Assembly (NCBI GenBank): GCA_026874595.1
Contig: CM049307.1
Location: 76,422,643-76,486,642 of the forward strand
Length of the DNA: 64,000 bases
Direction of reading: 5' to 3'
Source of the DNA: Sipunculus nudus
Lineage: Eukaryota; Annelida; Sipuncula; Golfingiida; Sipunculidae
Under the pieces are notes generated by a model. The model saw nothing but the letters and a program-made list of their open reading frames with translations, made no database searches and was not told the origin of the DNA. Positions within the stretch are counted from its first letter, which is position 1; every line of letters begins with the position of its first letter. Shown here piece by piece: positions 1 through 12,004 of this stretch. A program made the translations under genes and the position numbers.

Positions 1-127
1 TACACATTGTGAAAAGTTAAAGTTCCTTTAAAGTATGCCATGACTAACGCCCCCATGGACCTTGGTTTCTTCGTTACAACCAAACACCCCACCCTCTTCC
101 CTTCATTCAATTCCACTACATATTGTG

Positions 128-201
<74 letters not shown>

Positions 202-1626
202 TCAAACGAAAATACTGTTTCCTCATTTTTCAGCACTATATTATTTATAATTGACATTTGATTAAACATTCAGAAACGTGGGTTAGCATTTATGACAACT
301 CAGGCTATTAACACATGCACTTCCTTAAAGGTCTAAATATAAGATGCATTTTATATAAGACGCTTAATTGCAAAGTTATTGGTGAAAATTGACGGAAATG
401 TCTCAAAATTAATTTTTTTATTCCCCTTAAGGTAAGGGGGGGGGATAAAATAACCCTCCCCCCCTGAAATAAGGCACATGCATGCGCTTATATTATGTAA
501 TGTCGTTCTTTGTCCCCAGTTTGCCAAGGATGCTGTGACAACACTTTTAAGAAGGTATGCCTCTGCCAATGTCTAAGCCGTATCTGGATTCTAAACCAAA
601 TGAATGGCTTACTTTCAAAATGTCATAACACATGCATGTTTGTACAGTGTATTTATAGTAGACTCAAAATATTCCTCCAGATGTCTTTACAGGTGATCTA
701 TTTTTACTGCACTTTCAGACGAGCGCACAACACATTATCCTTCCGCATCTGGCCCGCATCAAATCTTAAACTTGCCCAGCTCTTCATATAATCTTAGAGC
801 ACTAAGGTTAAAAAAAAATAACGAACAGGAGAACAAACGTGGGTGAAGACATACCCTTCGTTTAACAGCTGACCAGCACCAAATAACTGAACACTACCTG
901 ATAAGCCTCTAACGTGATCATAACCTAAAAAAACTGCCGATTATGTCACGCGAAAAGAACATCTTATTTAGTCCAATCAATCAATGTCAAAGGTTTAGAG
1001 CAATTGAGAACCACCATGGCTAACATTATGACTAGACTATCGAATGTGGGATACAGTGTGATCACTTTAATGGATCAGGCACAGAATATCAGTGGTCTCT
1101 TGAGGTTTGTCTGCTATTCACGCTGTCATGCATTGATATTCGTGTGTGTATACATGGGTGTTTGGCACTCCCTTAGTGTGAGTGCGAAGCTTCAGAGATA
1201 TTGTAATTACACGATAAGTAATTAAACAATTAAGAATCTGGATACATCAAGACACAACTCTTCTCACCAAAGTATTTGTTGATTTAAAATAAAAAAGAAT
1301 ATCAAACAAAAAAGAAAACAAACAAGGACAATTGCCATGTGTCAGATATATCTCAGAGGTTAGTGTAGTATAAGGCGTCTAGAGACATAATTAAGCTTAT
1401 TTAACCCATTTCAAACGACAATATTGTTTGGACTAATCCACACAGTTATTTCGAAAATAATTTACATTTCTGTATATTAACAATGTGGGTGAAACAAATA
1501 TCAATGGTGTTTAACGATATTTAGGTACAGAATACTTTAATATGCAGACTGTTATTTTGTATGTTTATGTTGTGTCGTTTATTCCTTCTAACATATGGTC
1601 AACTGATAATCATATAACATTTTCAG
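1..1626. other. Upstream intron or flank of the channel gene, no supported exon
   Basis: This stretch precedes the first recognisable channel exon. I looked for the conserved beta-strand and Cys-loop segments of the ligand-binding domain in all frames and saw none, so the 5' exons must lie left of the window. It holds a (TA)n tract, a short G run near 437 and AT-rich sequence otherwise. Short open frames here lack family motifs. Confidence 0.5.
131..199. repeat. (TA)n microsatellite
   Basis: About 69 bases of uninterrupted TA dinucleotide, the first of roughly ten such tracts in the window. The short frames reading through it as Tyr-Ile repeats are artefacts. Confidence 0.97.
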
Positions 1627-1764
1627 ATGCATACACCACAAAAGACGTTATATTTGAATGGCGGAACGTGAGTGAGCCAGTACAGCTGGACCCCGATCTG
1701 AAGCTTCCAGAGTTTACAGTGACCGGCAGAAGTGTCAATAACTGTACCGTAGCGTATATTACAG
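1627..1764 (+). CDS. Cys-loop anion channel, loop F to loop C exon
   Basis: Internal exon of a Cys-loop ligand-gated ion channel subunit of the invertebrate GlyR/GluCl-like class, a plasma-membrane pentamer gated by an extracellular transmitter. It is bounded by acceptor ..CATTTTCAG (1617-1626) and donor GTCAGT at 1765. Its peptide carries the family signature AYTTKDVIFEW, the LKLPEF segment that leads to loop C, and the first cysteine of the loop C disulfide (NNCT). It enters with one base carried in and leaves in phase 1. That phase joins exactly to the exon at 4975, where the second cysteine follows at C-x10-C spacing, as in glycine receptors. Ligand identity cannot be read from this. The gene is 5' partial in the window. 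Confidence 0.9.
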
Positions 1765-4700
1765 GTCAGTGTGACGGCTTATTAGTCCCCCTCGTAGGTG
1801 GGAAGATCACTAAAATGTTCCGCGTCCGTTCGCCTGTCATAGCGTCCATCCGTCCGTCCCACCCCATTCTTTTACCAAATTTCTGTAAGACCCTTGCTGC
1901 TTTCTTCACCAAATTTTACAGTCTTGCTCCGCAAGGTGATAGACATGTGATTATTACTTGTAGTGTAGGTGGCACGACCTCTGTTAACGACTTTCTGCGC
2001 TCCAAACTGATCTTTTTCACTTTCCTCAAGATAATTCAGTAAATAAAAACACTTTCGCCTTCAAATGTTAAGCAAAATTCATTGTAGCTGGGGCAATTTG
2101 ATATGAATACCATATTGAATCGAATTATTTTCAGACTGATGTTTCAAACTGAGTTCAAATTTTGCTGATCGTGAAATTTTCTGATTTCCCTTCCGTCAGT
2201 CCATTCCGACCCATTCTTTTAAAACATATCTCTATATATTATTATATATTTCACTAGCAGATGGCACCACACCACCTGTTGCCGTGTCCTCTCTGTGAAG
2301 TAAAATGGTATATTCAAGTTATTCTTGAAGTAGTCTGGAAATTTCAATATATCATTTATATACCTTGGAAACATCTATCCTGGTGCAACAGAAATAAAAT
2401 GAATGTGACTTAAATGTGCATTCAAACAGAAATTAAATGCACGTGATTTTTTAAAGTTTATTGTAGACTGAGAAGTTGGGAATTTATGATTTTGATACAG
2501 TCGCGTGGACACATACAAATCTTGTGAGCGAGTTAACTCAAGAAGGGTTTGACTGATTTTTTTTTTATTTTGCGCGAGCATAGATATGGGCCAGAGGACG
2601 GTGCCTACCTAACATGGGATCATGATCTTTACTATGTAAAAAGTTCCAGTTTTGCCCATTTATGCATATATAATCATCTAAATATGAGGACTGGTTCTGC
2701 AGTCCTCCATGTCTTTTTCGCTTGGATAGCTTTATCATGTCCTGAAGTCTGACGGCGCCACCTATAATTATTTTTTCATTATGGCCATCTGTGCGTCTCT
2801 TAAAGGTGGAATATATCACGTATATCTAAATATATACGTAAATTTTGCACGGTCATCGTGGGTATTCTTATTGCATACATAAGACAAGTTGTGCTACTGT
2901 TTTTTTTTGCTGCTACAAACATTCGCCTCTATCTCAGGAGTCGTTCAACAGATTTGCTCCATTTTTGTTTCTATGGAAAGCTCTTGGACAGCTTTATCTT
3001 TACTGAATTTTGCTGGCGCTACCTATATTTTTTACGTTATGGCCATATTCGGGTCTGTTTTAGGGAAATTTTACACATATCTCAGGAATGGTTTGAGCTA
3101 TTGCCTAAAATTTGCACAGCCATAGATCACTGATAGATTTATCGCATACATAAGACGGGATAAGGTGGCGCTACTGATCATTTTATGTGTGCCTGCTTTT
3201 CTTTTTTAGTTGCATGAATTTCACAAGACACTTTTGGATCCTGAATTATCATATTTCAGCCAATCCAAAGGGAAAGCATGTCGCAGATAATACCACACGT
3301 TTGAGTTTTGTTTGGGGCGGAGACTGTATGTGTCTCAGGGCCTTTATTTGTAATATATGTATCTACACAAGTATAACACAGGTGTTACATGATGTTACTG
3401 CATAATTTACAGGGCTCGAAATTGGCCAAATTTTCAACCTGACAATGGGGTCCCGCAAGATAATGGTTTTATGACCCTATCGTTCTTATTGAAACCCGCG
3501 TTTTTCAGTAAAATGTCTAAAATTCATGTATTTAAAATGTGTTTGTTATTATCGAGAAAACGTTCTCTGAGTCAAACCCTCCTTTTTAAAAGTTTGGCCC
3601 TGATTTATAGCCCTACATGTCATTGCGGGCTCTCAGCTCGCCGTCTAGATCAAATGTTTTTTCACGATAATATGATACAGTATATTAAGCGTAATGCCTA
3701 TACGATGGGCCTATCACAGATGGGCGTCACAACTATACATGATGGATTATGTCCATGTTAGGGACATGTGACGATTGTGTGACGAGTTTTAACGTAGGTA
3801 TTTTTAGGCTAGCTCGGTACCATACATGTGTTATAAAATTAAATAATTATAATGTGTGTTAGGTCGAGTCACAGATATGTTCGATGGCTTACATCACGGG
3901 TGTGACAGGATGTATTTCAGATAACTGTGGCTTATGTGTGTTTTATGTCAAAGTTGATTTGGGTTCATCGACACAACGTGACCACAGAAGTAACATGTAG
4001 GTGGCGGGCATAACGCATAGTTGGATCCTTTCAACCAAAATTATGTTTACGGCATCGGTTTAATAATGCGGATGTGGAAATTTTTCTCTTTGAATAGAAA
4101 TAAAGATGACAAAAGATTGAACGCTTGTGCTGGTTGGGGAATGACCGTGTTGATCCTGATATGACTAGCATTGTGTTTGTAAGTTATAATTAAGGGTTTC
4201 AAATAGAACTGGAAACATTGTTAACCACAACATCTATATTACATGATAGGATTTTCCGTACAAATAATAATAAGGAAAACATTTGTTTTTCAGTGCACCA
4301 AATGGACAAACGACAGTCTCAGATTAGAATATTTGTTATCATTAAGCTAAAACCTACTACTCTGCCAGTCCTTGAGTGAACGTTATCATTTAAGATACAG
4401 ACGGTCATTGTCACTTCTGCAACCTACGCCCTGTGTCACGTAGGTCTGTCTTTAGCACGGTGGATGGAATTGCCAAATACATTATTTTGCATAAGAACAT
4501 CAAGAGATGATTAGTTTCTATGATAATGGCAGCATGCATAAAAACACAGGGTGTTACTCGGGGTGGGGGGAGGGGGGGGGGGGATGTAATTACCACGCCC
4601 TTCCCAAATAGGAATGAAACTTTGATGATTAATTTTTCCCTATTTCAGAAATTTAATAAATCTGTTAGTGATAGGAAAGTAATTATAAAAACATGGCATT

Positions 4701-4974
4701 GATTTTTTTCATTATTCTGTTCTATAATTTGCAACAATAACTTTACAAATTATTACTGAGATAAATTCTTTGTGGTAATGTTCCTTTATGTTGCGCATGC
4801 TAGCTGTTTCACATGACCAGCGGGTGTGCCAAACAATCCGGCACTCCACCTCCCCTTTTTTGTGTCCTGTTGTAGATAGGGAGAGTCAACTGATGATAAA
4901 GGGGTGTTTCAATGATTGGGTATCCTAACACTGTAGACATTTTAACACTAATACGTCGTTTTTTCTTGTTTTAG
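1765..4974 (+). other. Intron of the channel gene
   Basis: A 3.2 kb phase-1 intron with donor GTCAGT and a pyrimidine-rich acceptor ending TTGTTTTAG. About 1785-1990 resembles a dispersed repeat with CCGTCCGTCC stretches. 2754-3178 is a degenerate tandem pair. A G run lies near 4561-4583. No coding segment with family motifs was found inside. Confidence 0.85.
2754..3178. repeat. Degenerate tandem repeat, ~265 bp period
   Basis: Two related copies share, in order, GGCGCYACCTATA, the ATTATGGCCAT/GTTATGGCCAT segment, TTTTGCACRG and CATACATAAGAC followed by GCTACTG. The shared blocks recur about 265 bases apart (CATACATAAGAC near 2874 and 3145). Lies in the first intron of the channel gene. Confidence 0.6.
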
Positions 4975-5459
4975 GTGCCTTTACTTGTTTATACGCAGAG
5001 CTGTATTTTAAACGTGAGTACGGGTACTACCTAATTCAGACATTTGTGCCGAGTGGACTCATCGTTATATTATCCTGGGTCTCCTTCTGGATAGACACAC
5101 GTGCAGTTCCCGCGAGAATCTCGCTAGGACTGCTGACTGTGCTAACCATTACCACGCATGCGTCGGGTATATCTTCACGACTTCCGCCCGTGTCCTATAT
5201 CAAGGCCATAGACGTCTGGATGTCAACCTGCCTGATCTTCGTTTTTGGCGCGCTTATTGAATTCGCAGCGGTGAATATCCTTGACCGTAAAGACATGAAA
5301 AAAATCGAGGAGGAGTACATCAACAATAGTGCATTGTCAAGCGTTATCAAGGTAATGAATCCGGAAGTTACACCGGAAATTCTCGACACGTTGAAGGTAA
5401 ATAAGGACATCGGTGACTCTGAGCAGACGATCGTTAAGTATGTGATCCAGGAACTGTTG
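4975..5459 (+). CDS. Cys-loop anion channel, loop C plus TM1-TM3 exon
   Basis: Large exon (485 nt) coding the end of the ligand-binding domain and the pore. It starts by completing a glycine codon and the second loop C cysteine (FTCLYAEL). TM1 is [22 protein letters not shown]2 begins with the P-A-R motif typical of anion-selective members. The TM2-TM3 linker SRLPPVSY and TM3 ([19 protein letters not shown]) follow, then the cytoplasmic loop. In TM2 numbering the residues are 0' Arg, 2' Ser, 6' Leu and 9' Leu; most GlyR/GABA-type subunits have Thr at 6'. The exon ends in phase 0 at donor GTAAGT (5460). The acceptor TTTTAG at 4971-4974 fixes the start, and the reading frame is uninterrupted. 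Confidence 0.93.
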
Positions 5460-6103
5460 GTAAGTCTCGGTTACCCAAAGTCTGACTGTGCCCCTGTTTG
5501 ATCTGGTTTAACACATGGTGCTGCAGTTTCGGCTTGCTTGGTTTGTACTTTAGTTTTCACAAAAACTTAGTGCTTTATTTTTACAAAAAACAGTTCTTTA
5601 GTTTTCACCAAAAACCGTGTTAATTTGTTTTTAGTATTTGTAATAACAACGCACAGACCCTCAACACTAGCCCTTTTTATTGTCGAGTGAATTTGTTTTG
5701 TTCAGTCCTGCCCTTAATATTAAGATTTACAGAATAGACCCATTTGCTCGGTTTTCACCAGAATCAGCTTGAAAATTGTTGCTGTAGACTTGTGGAACAT
5801 ACTTCTATGAATTAGGTACTATGAGCCAGCTCTGTGTAATCTATCGTTTTGCAGAGCGAGTTACTCTCCTATTCGTACAGATAAGTAACATCAAGATTTA
5901 CAATGTCAAACTTTTTGATCTGCATTTATAGTTCTTTATAATAATAAAACATTATTGACACTCCAGAATGGCAAAATTGTCAGCTGATAATTCTGTTCAT
6001 AAAGATTATATTTTCCTTTTGGTGATTCTCTGGATTTAAAGATATATAAGTGATCAATTCCTCATTAATGTAAACATTTCAGCGCTTCTGTTGAGGAAAA
6101 ATC

Positions 6104-6420
6104 AGCTTGAGTATTACCTTTGCACTCATGCACCTTTGAGCAGCTCAGACTCAGGATATGCAGCTTAAGTAGTAACCTTGCAGATGTGTAGCTTATTAGT
6201 AGCTCCAGCGCAGGAATTATCAGCTTGAGTACTCACATTGCTCATGTGTACTAATTGAGTAGCTCCAATTCAGGAAACTCCCGCTTGAGTAATTAAATAG
6301 CAAATATGTACAGTTTGAGTAGCTCCAATTTTGGAAACTTAAGCTTGAGTACTAACCATCCCATGTGTACCTTTTGAGTAGCTTCAACTAACGAAACCTC
6401 CGCCTGAGAACTAACCAAAC
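6104..6420. repeat. 60 bp minisatellite, about five units
   Basis: Units beginning with (A/C)GCTTGAG start at 6104, 6162, 6222, 6282, 6342 and 6401, giving spacings of 58, 60, 60, 60 and 59. Each contains a CATGTGTAC-like block, TTGAGTAGCTCCAA and an AGGAAACTC-like end. Units are diverged but in constant register. A related single unit lies at about 7642-7684 (TTAACCTTGCACATGTGTAC). Confidence 0.85.
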
Positions 6421-6430
6421 ACAGGTGAGT

Positions 6431-6437
6431 ATATATA

Positions 6438-6490
<53 letters not shown>
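6431..6490. repeat. (TA)n microsatellite
   Basis: About 60 bases of AT/TA alternation directly after the 60 bp minisatellite, with a single interruption near the start. Confidence 0.95.
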
Positions 6491-6492
<2 letters not shown>

Positions 6493-6590
6493 ACAGAGAA
6501 ACTAACATTTAATGTTGTGATAAATGAAAATGGACATTGCTCAAGGAGCACACAAATATTATTAATTCAGTCATAAATATCCATTTATTG

Positions 6591-6793
6591 CAGAAGCGGT
6601 TCCATACAAGATGAGGAGCAGGGGTTTTGGACCCCCTTTTTTCAGCCAGTTCAAAACATACTTTTTACGGCCCAGACCACCCCCTCCCTCCCCTTCTCCC
6701 TATTTAACAGAACTGAAGACCCATTTAAGTTTTTCTTTTTAAGTTTTCCATGGTGGAACCCCTCTTTTACCAATAATCCTGGATCCGCATCTG
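6591..6793. mobile_element. MITE-like element with GGATCC-type termini
   Basis: About 203 bp beginning CAGAAGCGGTTCC and ending GGATCCGCATCTG. The reverse complement of the right end (CAGATGCGGATCC) matches the left end, so these are short imperfect terminal inverted repeats. The internal CCCCCTTTTTTC and AAGTTTTCCATGGTGGAACCCC segments resemble a second copy at 31119-31311. No transposase. No clear target duplication is visible for this copy. Confidence 0.6.
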
Positions 6794-8978
6794 CACTGCC
6801 ACTTTTTTTTTTTTTTTTTTAAGAAATTCCCGTTGTTATTCCTTCTCTGGACACTGCACTCGTAAGAAAAGAATAACCGTCACACTTTCGCCACCTGGTG
6901 GCGACGACTTGAATTAAATTTTCTGGTCCTCTATCTCGACATAAAAGAACAATGTATATTATATATCCTTGATATCATTAATAAAAAAAAGTATCGTGAA
7001 CGGCGGAGTACCAACAGGAGGTGACTTGTGTCTAGTTTAATAGACAGCATCCGCAGTGCTGGCTCATTCAACCGTAACACAATCGCCAGTTACTACATAC
7101 ATTACGCATGCTCGTAAAAAAGGAAATTTTTATCAAAACTTTAGACACAGACAGATAATAGACAAAAATATTTTAAAAAGTTATTAATGACAGTTTGCAT
7201 TCGTTTTATTGAGGCAACAAAGTGTAATTTTGGGAAAATTGACAGCAGTATTTATAAATGGGCAGTCTGTCTATCGTGAAAAATAGATAACCATATTTTT
7301 AAAAACTTTAAACTGCATATGCATTCGTTTTACTTTGAAACTTTTGAGAGCAGTTTTCAAAAGCAATAGTTCGTGATTCGTCAAGGTTCAGATTTCCAGT
7401 CCGCAAATATTTTACATTTTCTATTAAGTTTTTGAGCAACTGAATGCAAAAAGAAATAACATTTTGCAGAAAACTGTATTTTTATGTGTACGAATTACAT
7501 CATCGAAACACTGTATTTTACTTTTTAACTAATCTGTTTGTATGTGAGTTTTTTTTACATTATTTATTTTTTTAAGAATAATATTTAATAACTCTTGAAA
7601 TTATAATGAAAATGTTGTTAAATCCATTAAGGTTATAACAGCAGCTAAAGTTTTAACCTTGCACATGTGTACTTTTTGAATAATTGATTTTTTAATTTAG
7701 CAACGGGAACGTTTCACTGAATCACGATAAAATCCTGCATGACTTTAATGGATCGATTATTAACCACGGACTGTTAATCAATCACTTATTATGTAATACA
7801 GCTATTATGGTCAGTGTTTCATTGTTTGTTCCAAATACCGCATCAGCACCTGTCATTCACGTCACATAAAATAGTATAATACTTTGTATAACAGACGATT
7901 TCTGGTATAGTGTCATGAAGCAAGTAGGGAGCTTTACAGATTCTTTCTGGACTTCAAGATGAACATGACACATTTTCAGAACTCGCGGGTACTTCAACGC
8001 ATTTTGACAAGATAAAAGTGTTCATAAATCAATGGAGGAATCAGCTACCACCATGTGTCCGTATTTGGTCAGGCCGTTGTTTTAAGAAATCAATGCGATG
8101 ATGTCATTTTTACCTCGTTATCATAAATTATCGTTAACAGATTTCATATGACCAAAGGAAGATATGATAATAACATAATTGATTTTATAAACAGTTAAAA
8201 GCACCCCAAAGCAAAAAGAATTTTTGCTTGAAAGAAACGGCTGGACCTGAAATCGGGAATTATTCATTTTCAAAATAGAATCCTGAACGCGCAGCACCTG
8301 AGAAAAATCTCCCTTTTTTTTGGTTTGTCCCGATATTGTTACCCAAAGAACCTTTAATAACAAGAACCTATAAAACCAGAAATGTTTTGATATATCCGTT
8401 GAAAAAATGCATGACCTAGGTTATCCTTTTCTTTTCCCAGAAAGCTTCCAGTGAACTACTAATAAATACTAAAAATACAGACAGCTGTATTATGAATTGC
8501 AGTAAAACGTTGAATAGTTTCATTGGCTTTAAATGGAGTCAAGTATACAATTAAGGAAAGAACATAAGGACTTTTTCATACGTGTTTTTAACATTTTAAC
8601 TGTATATGAATTTCTAGCTACTATATCTTATTTGTAAAATGTGCTTGTACATTTGTGTAATAGAGAAGAATGCCTCTTTGTTGGATAAGCTTTGCTATAA
8701 CATGTATATAAAAATTATGTTTTGTATTTATGAAATTAAGTCTACCAATGTAAAAGTGTGTTTGCCATTTGTGTAGTAGTATCAGTCTTTTACTGTTAAA
8801 TTTTGAAGTGTATCATACCTTACTGTAATATCGTATGTATTTTATTTTGTATTTTCATGTGAAAAGCATTGAGATAATGATATTTTAGGGAAAACAAAGA
8901 ATATATAGATATAATAAAAAATGTACCAGTTTTATTGTCTTTAAGTGCCTCCGACTTAATATGCATTTTTCCATGTAG

Positions 8979-9302
8979 GACCGGTGGATGCGGGCGACTG
9001 CAATGGCGACCGGAAACGTGACCTTTTCACGCACCGGAAGTGCCGCATATTCACGAGCAGGTACTTCTACGGTGTCGCCAGCAGAGGTCAAACTCAACGG
9101 AGTTTCTGGGCAAACCGAAAACACGAATGTCAATCGGCGGATTCCACGGCAGAATTCTGAACCCCCAACAAGATGCGCTGCGTTCGGGGCAAGGCTCAAG
9201 AAAAACAAACCACTTTTTCTGGACGTTATTTCAAGAATTGTATTCCCCTCTGCGTTTGTCATTTTCAACGTATTTTTCTGGGCATATTTGTATACTCCAT
9301 GA
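8979..9302 (+). CDS. Cys-loop anion channel, last exon with TM4 and stop
   Basis: Terminal exon. Acceptor CCATGTAG ends at 8978, and the exon enters in phase 0, matching the exit phase of the TM1-TM3 exon. It codes a Ser/Thr/Arg-rich part of the cytoplasmic M3-M4 loop, then LDVISRIVFPSAFVIFNVFF, the typical RIVFPxxFxxFNxxYW-like TM4, and ends WAYLYTP-stop at 9302. A hydrophobic TM4 close to the C terminus is what the Cys-loop family requires, so the gene is 3' complete here. It is probably a working host gene, because the three exons contain no stops or frameshifts. No AATAAA was seen in the first ~200 bases after the stop. Confidence 0.92.
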   Translation, partial: DRWMRATAMATGNVTFSRTGSAAYSRAGTSTVSPAEVKLNGVSGQTENTNVNRRIPRQNSEPPTRCAAFGARLKKNKPLFLDVISRIVFPSAFVIFNVFFWAYLYTP

Positions 9303-10050
9303 TTTTTACACACAGGCTTTTAAAAATTTACATAAAAATGTGATTGGTTGTAATTTTGTATATATTTAGGAAAGCACAAATTATATTTTATATGATGCTG
9401 TAGTTTAATAATTATATTTTTTACACTGTATGTTTGTTTTGTAATATATGTTCGTTTTTTTGTGGATGTGCGTTTCTTGTTTGACCGTTAATGTGATAAA
9501 AGTACGTTGGCCAAAGGCAGAAAAGTCCCTTATTTAAGCTTCCAGTTGCAACCATTTGCGACTGGTAGCGATAAATTTGGCTGAAAATGTTTTGTAGTAT
9601 TAAGAATGATCATGACCAAACATGTATATCTTGTCGAAAATGTGTTTTTCGAGACAGATTCCATGGCAACCAATGCATATTTGGAGACGTCATGGAAGGC
9701 AAAAAAAAAAAAAAAAAATCGGTCATATCTTTAAAAAACTTAAAAGATGAAGAATCGTTTTGAAGCCAAATGTAGGTTTATAACATGCGGTTTCGATATG
9801 TTCAGTGACGTCATTGGGTAGGTGATTACGTCATCATAAGATGACGTTATAAACGTAGAATTCCCATAAAATTCAAATACGGACAAGTTCAATTAATCTT
9901 ATGGATACAATGAACATTTCGTGATAATTATGTTACCTCGACAAGATACGCTCCCGAGGCAGCGAAAATCTTGCACTTCTAAAGAAGATACTGATTTTCC
10001 CGCTGCCTTGTTTGACCGTTTATGATATATTTAGACACTACGTGGTGGGT
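9303..10050. other. 3' flank of the channel gene, non-coding
   Basis: Contains the likely 3' UTR, an A run (9703-9718), a CRE-like TGACGTCA near 9804 and AT-rich sequence. No gene supported. Confidence 0.6.
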
Positions 10051-10645
10051 CTAAGGGTGCCTTTCCATACATGCGGATTTTCACCCGCGCGGGACCCGCG
10101 CGGGTCCCCGCATGCGAAGAGTCCCTTTCCATATGTGCGGGTCCCCGCATGCGGGTGACCTATTAGTTTGGATAAATGCATGCACTAATAATCATAATGT
10201 CTAAAATTTTAGTGTAATATCTTAAGAAAATATTCAGTGTAAACATTTATACTAACTGATGAGGCAGATTGGAGCGGATTAATATCGTATCTCACCAGCC
10301 AGGCTTAAACGGTGGCTATTTCCTGTCACACTCTAACTAGAGCTGGTCCCGGGCCGTATCTCAATGAAGAATAGTCGTATATTTTTTTAATGCAATTAAA
10401 TAAGCTCTATCAGCTACTTTTTCTTTTCAAATAAAAGGACACATGCCTAATACTGATAAATACATGTAGCATCCGCATGCGGGCCCCCGCAGAAATCCAA
10501 CACTGCTGGATCCGCATGCGGGACCCGCGCGGGTCCCGCGCGGGTGCCCGCACGTATGGAAAGGCGACAGTGATAACACACTTGTTGGGATTTCAACCGT
10601 GCGGGACCCGCGCGGGGGCCCGCATGTATGGAAAGACACCCTTAG
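10051..10645. mobile_element. GC-rich fold-back (MITE-like) element
   Basis: The left end CTAAGGGTGCCTTTCCATAC is repeated inverted at the right end (GTATGGAAAGACACCCTTAG) with few mismatches. Inside each end are GC-rich self-complementary blocks such as ACCCGCGCGGGACCCGCGCG and CCCCGCATGCGGG, so both arms can also fold on themselves. The core (about 10160-10470) is ordinary AT-rich DNA. No protein is coded. The termini resemble those of the TAA-flanked element at 48429-49368 (AAGGG..C.TT), which suggests a PIF/Harbinger-like origin. The target duplication is not clear here. Confidence 0.8.
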
Positions 10646-12004
10646 TCTGGCAGCCAACCAAATGCCAGTTACAAAACACTCGACAGGCATCATTACTCCG
10701 CCCATATATAGCTGCGCTTCAAGTGCGCTTCAAGACCTGTGAACCACGTGCGGGGCCATTCTCTCTGAGCTTGTGGCCTGTGTTAATGGCTGCAGGGGCG
10801 ATGAGCTGTCACTCAAAACAAAATGAACAACATTGGCTCTGCGTATGCCTCACTTGGCTGGTAAACCGTTTTGTCATCTGGCACAGGGTCTCATCTGATT
10901 GGACTAAAATACAGTACTCTCCTCTAGTGTAGCGATTCAGGATACGAGGTCTAAACAAACAGCGCTTACGATATAGGTATTAGGCCTATAGGAAAAGCGC
11001 TGTGTAAAGAGCGTACGACAAGAAAGCAGGTGTGTGTATAAATCGAATGATGCATATATATTAACTGTAAGCCTTAAACTTTAGGAAGAATCGGTTGATC
11101 AGTTTTCATGCTGCGTCATTTGTGAGAAGGGAACGACAAAGTGTCTAAAATCTTAAAGGGGGCCTATATACCTACTAGTAGCATTACCTACCACCAAATG
11201 TCAGCACGTGGTGTGTACTTACGAAGCGCTTGTTCCAAGTGCGCGGAAGCACTTTACTAGTACAATAACACTTTCTATTATTCATGTTACTAATAAATTG
11301 TTATAATTTGGTATATCTTGGTGCTGTTGTATCAAATATGGCGAATTCGCCCCAGTGCCCTGTAGTCGAGCGGTTAAGCTTCCATATTTAGATTAATTGT
11401 GCAAAAAAATGTAGGAGGAATGAAAGTTGTCAAAAGTGTTCTTTCGAGCTTAATGATGAATTTCAGATATATTGTCCGGCAGCCAAAGGACATTTTTTGT
11501 CTAACCTTGTTTTATGGTCTTAGGTTTTTTTTTGTGGATTTTGTTTGCCTATATATCAGGTTGGCCCTCTGTCAGGCTTGGGCAATTTTTGCTAATTAGC
11601 ATAAAACAAAATGGCCGCCAAAATAATGCGAAAATAGCAAAAATGCCATAATTACCTTTACATTTGACACAGAGGGTCATCCAATACATGAATTCTGGGA
11701 TATAATGACCCAGAAAATTCATTTCTGGTATTGTTTTAGTCATAATGACCACTGTTTTCAAGGTAGCTGTTCTCCTATTTGAAAAAAAAATTGTAAATAT
11801 ACTAAACACATGATTTGGATAGTACGTATGTTCTAAAGCATTCTGTAGATCGAGGGTAATAAATTTAACTAATTAAACACTCAAATATAGATGAAGATGA
11901 GATTATCAAACGTTCTGGAAACAGCTGTTATACATTATAAAAATAATATGCTTTTTTTTGTTACCTATGTATGACCTTCATGATGAAACAATAAGGGCGT
12001 AACT
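10646..12004. other. Non-coding stretch
   Basis: No supported gene. A tRNA-like D-arm/box A match occurs near 11353-11380 and is listed separately. The remainder is unremarkable AT-rich sequence with scattered short open frames that lack motifs. Confidence 0.55.
11353..11380 (+). repeat. tRNA-like box A, possible SINE head fragment
   Basis: GCCCTGTAGTCGAGCGGTTA resembles the D-arm and box A of serine/leucine-type tRNAs that seed SINEs. No box B or cloverleaf follows, so this is at best a truncated SINE head and not a tRNA gene. Confidence 0.25.

Larger units (their letters stand above)
5460..8978 (+). other. Intron of the channel gene
   Basis: A 3.5 kb phase-0 intron. Besides a 60 bp minisatellite, a (TA)n tract and a MITE-like element annotated separately, it is AT-rich sequence without a convincing exon. 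A lone minisatellite unit occurs at about 7642-7684. A further small M3-M4 loop exon cannot be excluded, but the flanking phases (0/0) do not require one. Confidence 0.75.

Noticed and set aside
40-261. Overlapping ORFs through the (TA)n tract
   Set aside because: Tyr-Ile runs from a dinucleotide repeat; no gene evidence.
510-791. Upstream exon of the channel gene
   Set aside because: CQGCCDNTFKK after a CCCCAG acceptor does not match any Cys-loop receptor segment.
1542-2042. 166-codon plus-strand ORF as a single gene
   Set aside because: Only 1627-1764 is coding; the rest is intron read-through on both sides of clear splice sites.
11353-11380. A tRNA gene
   Set aside because: Only a D-arm/box A match; no box B, anticodon arm or acceptor pairing.
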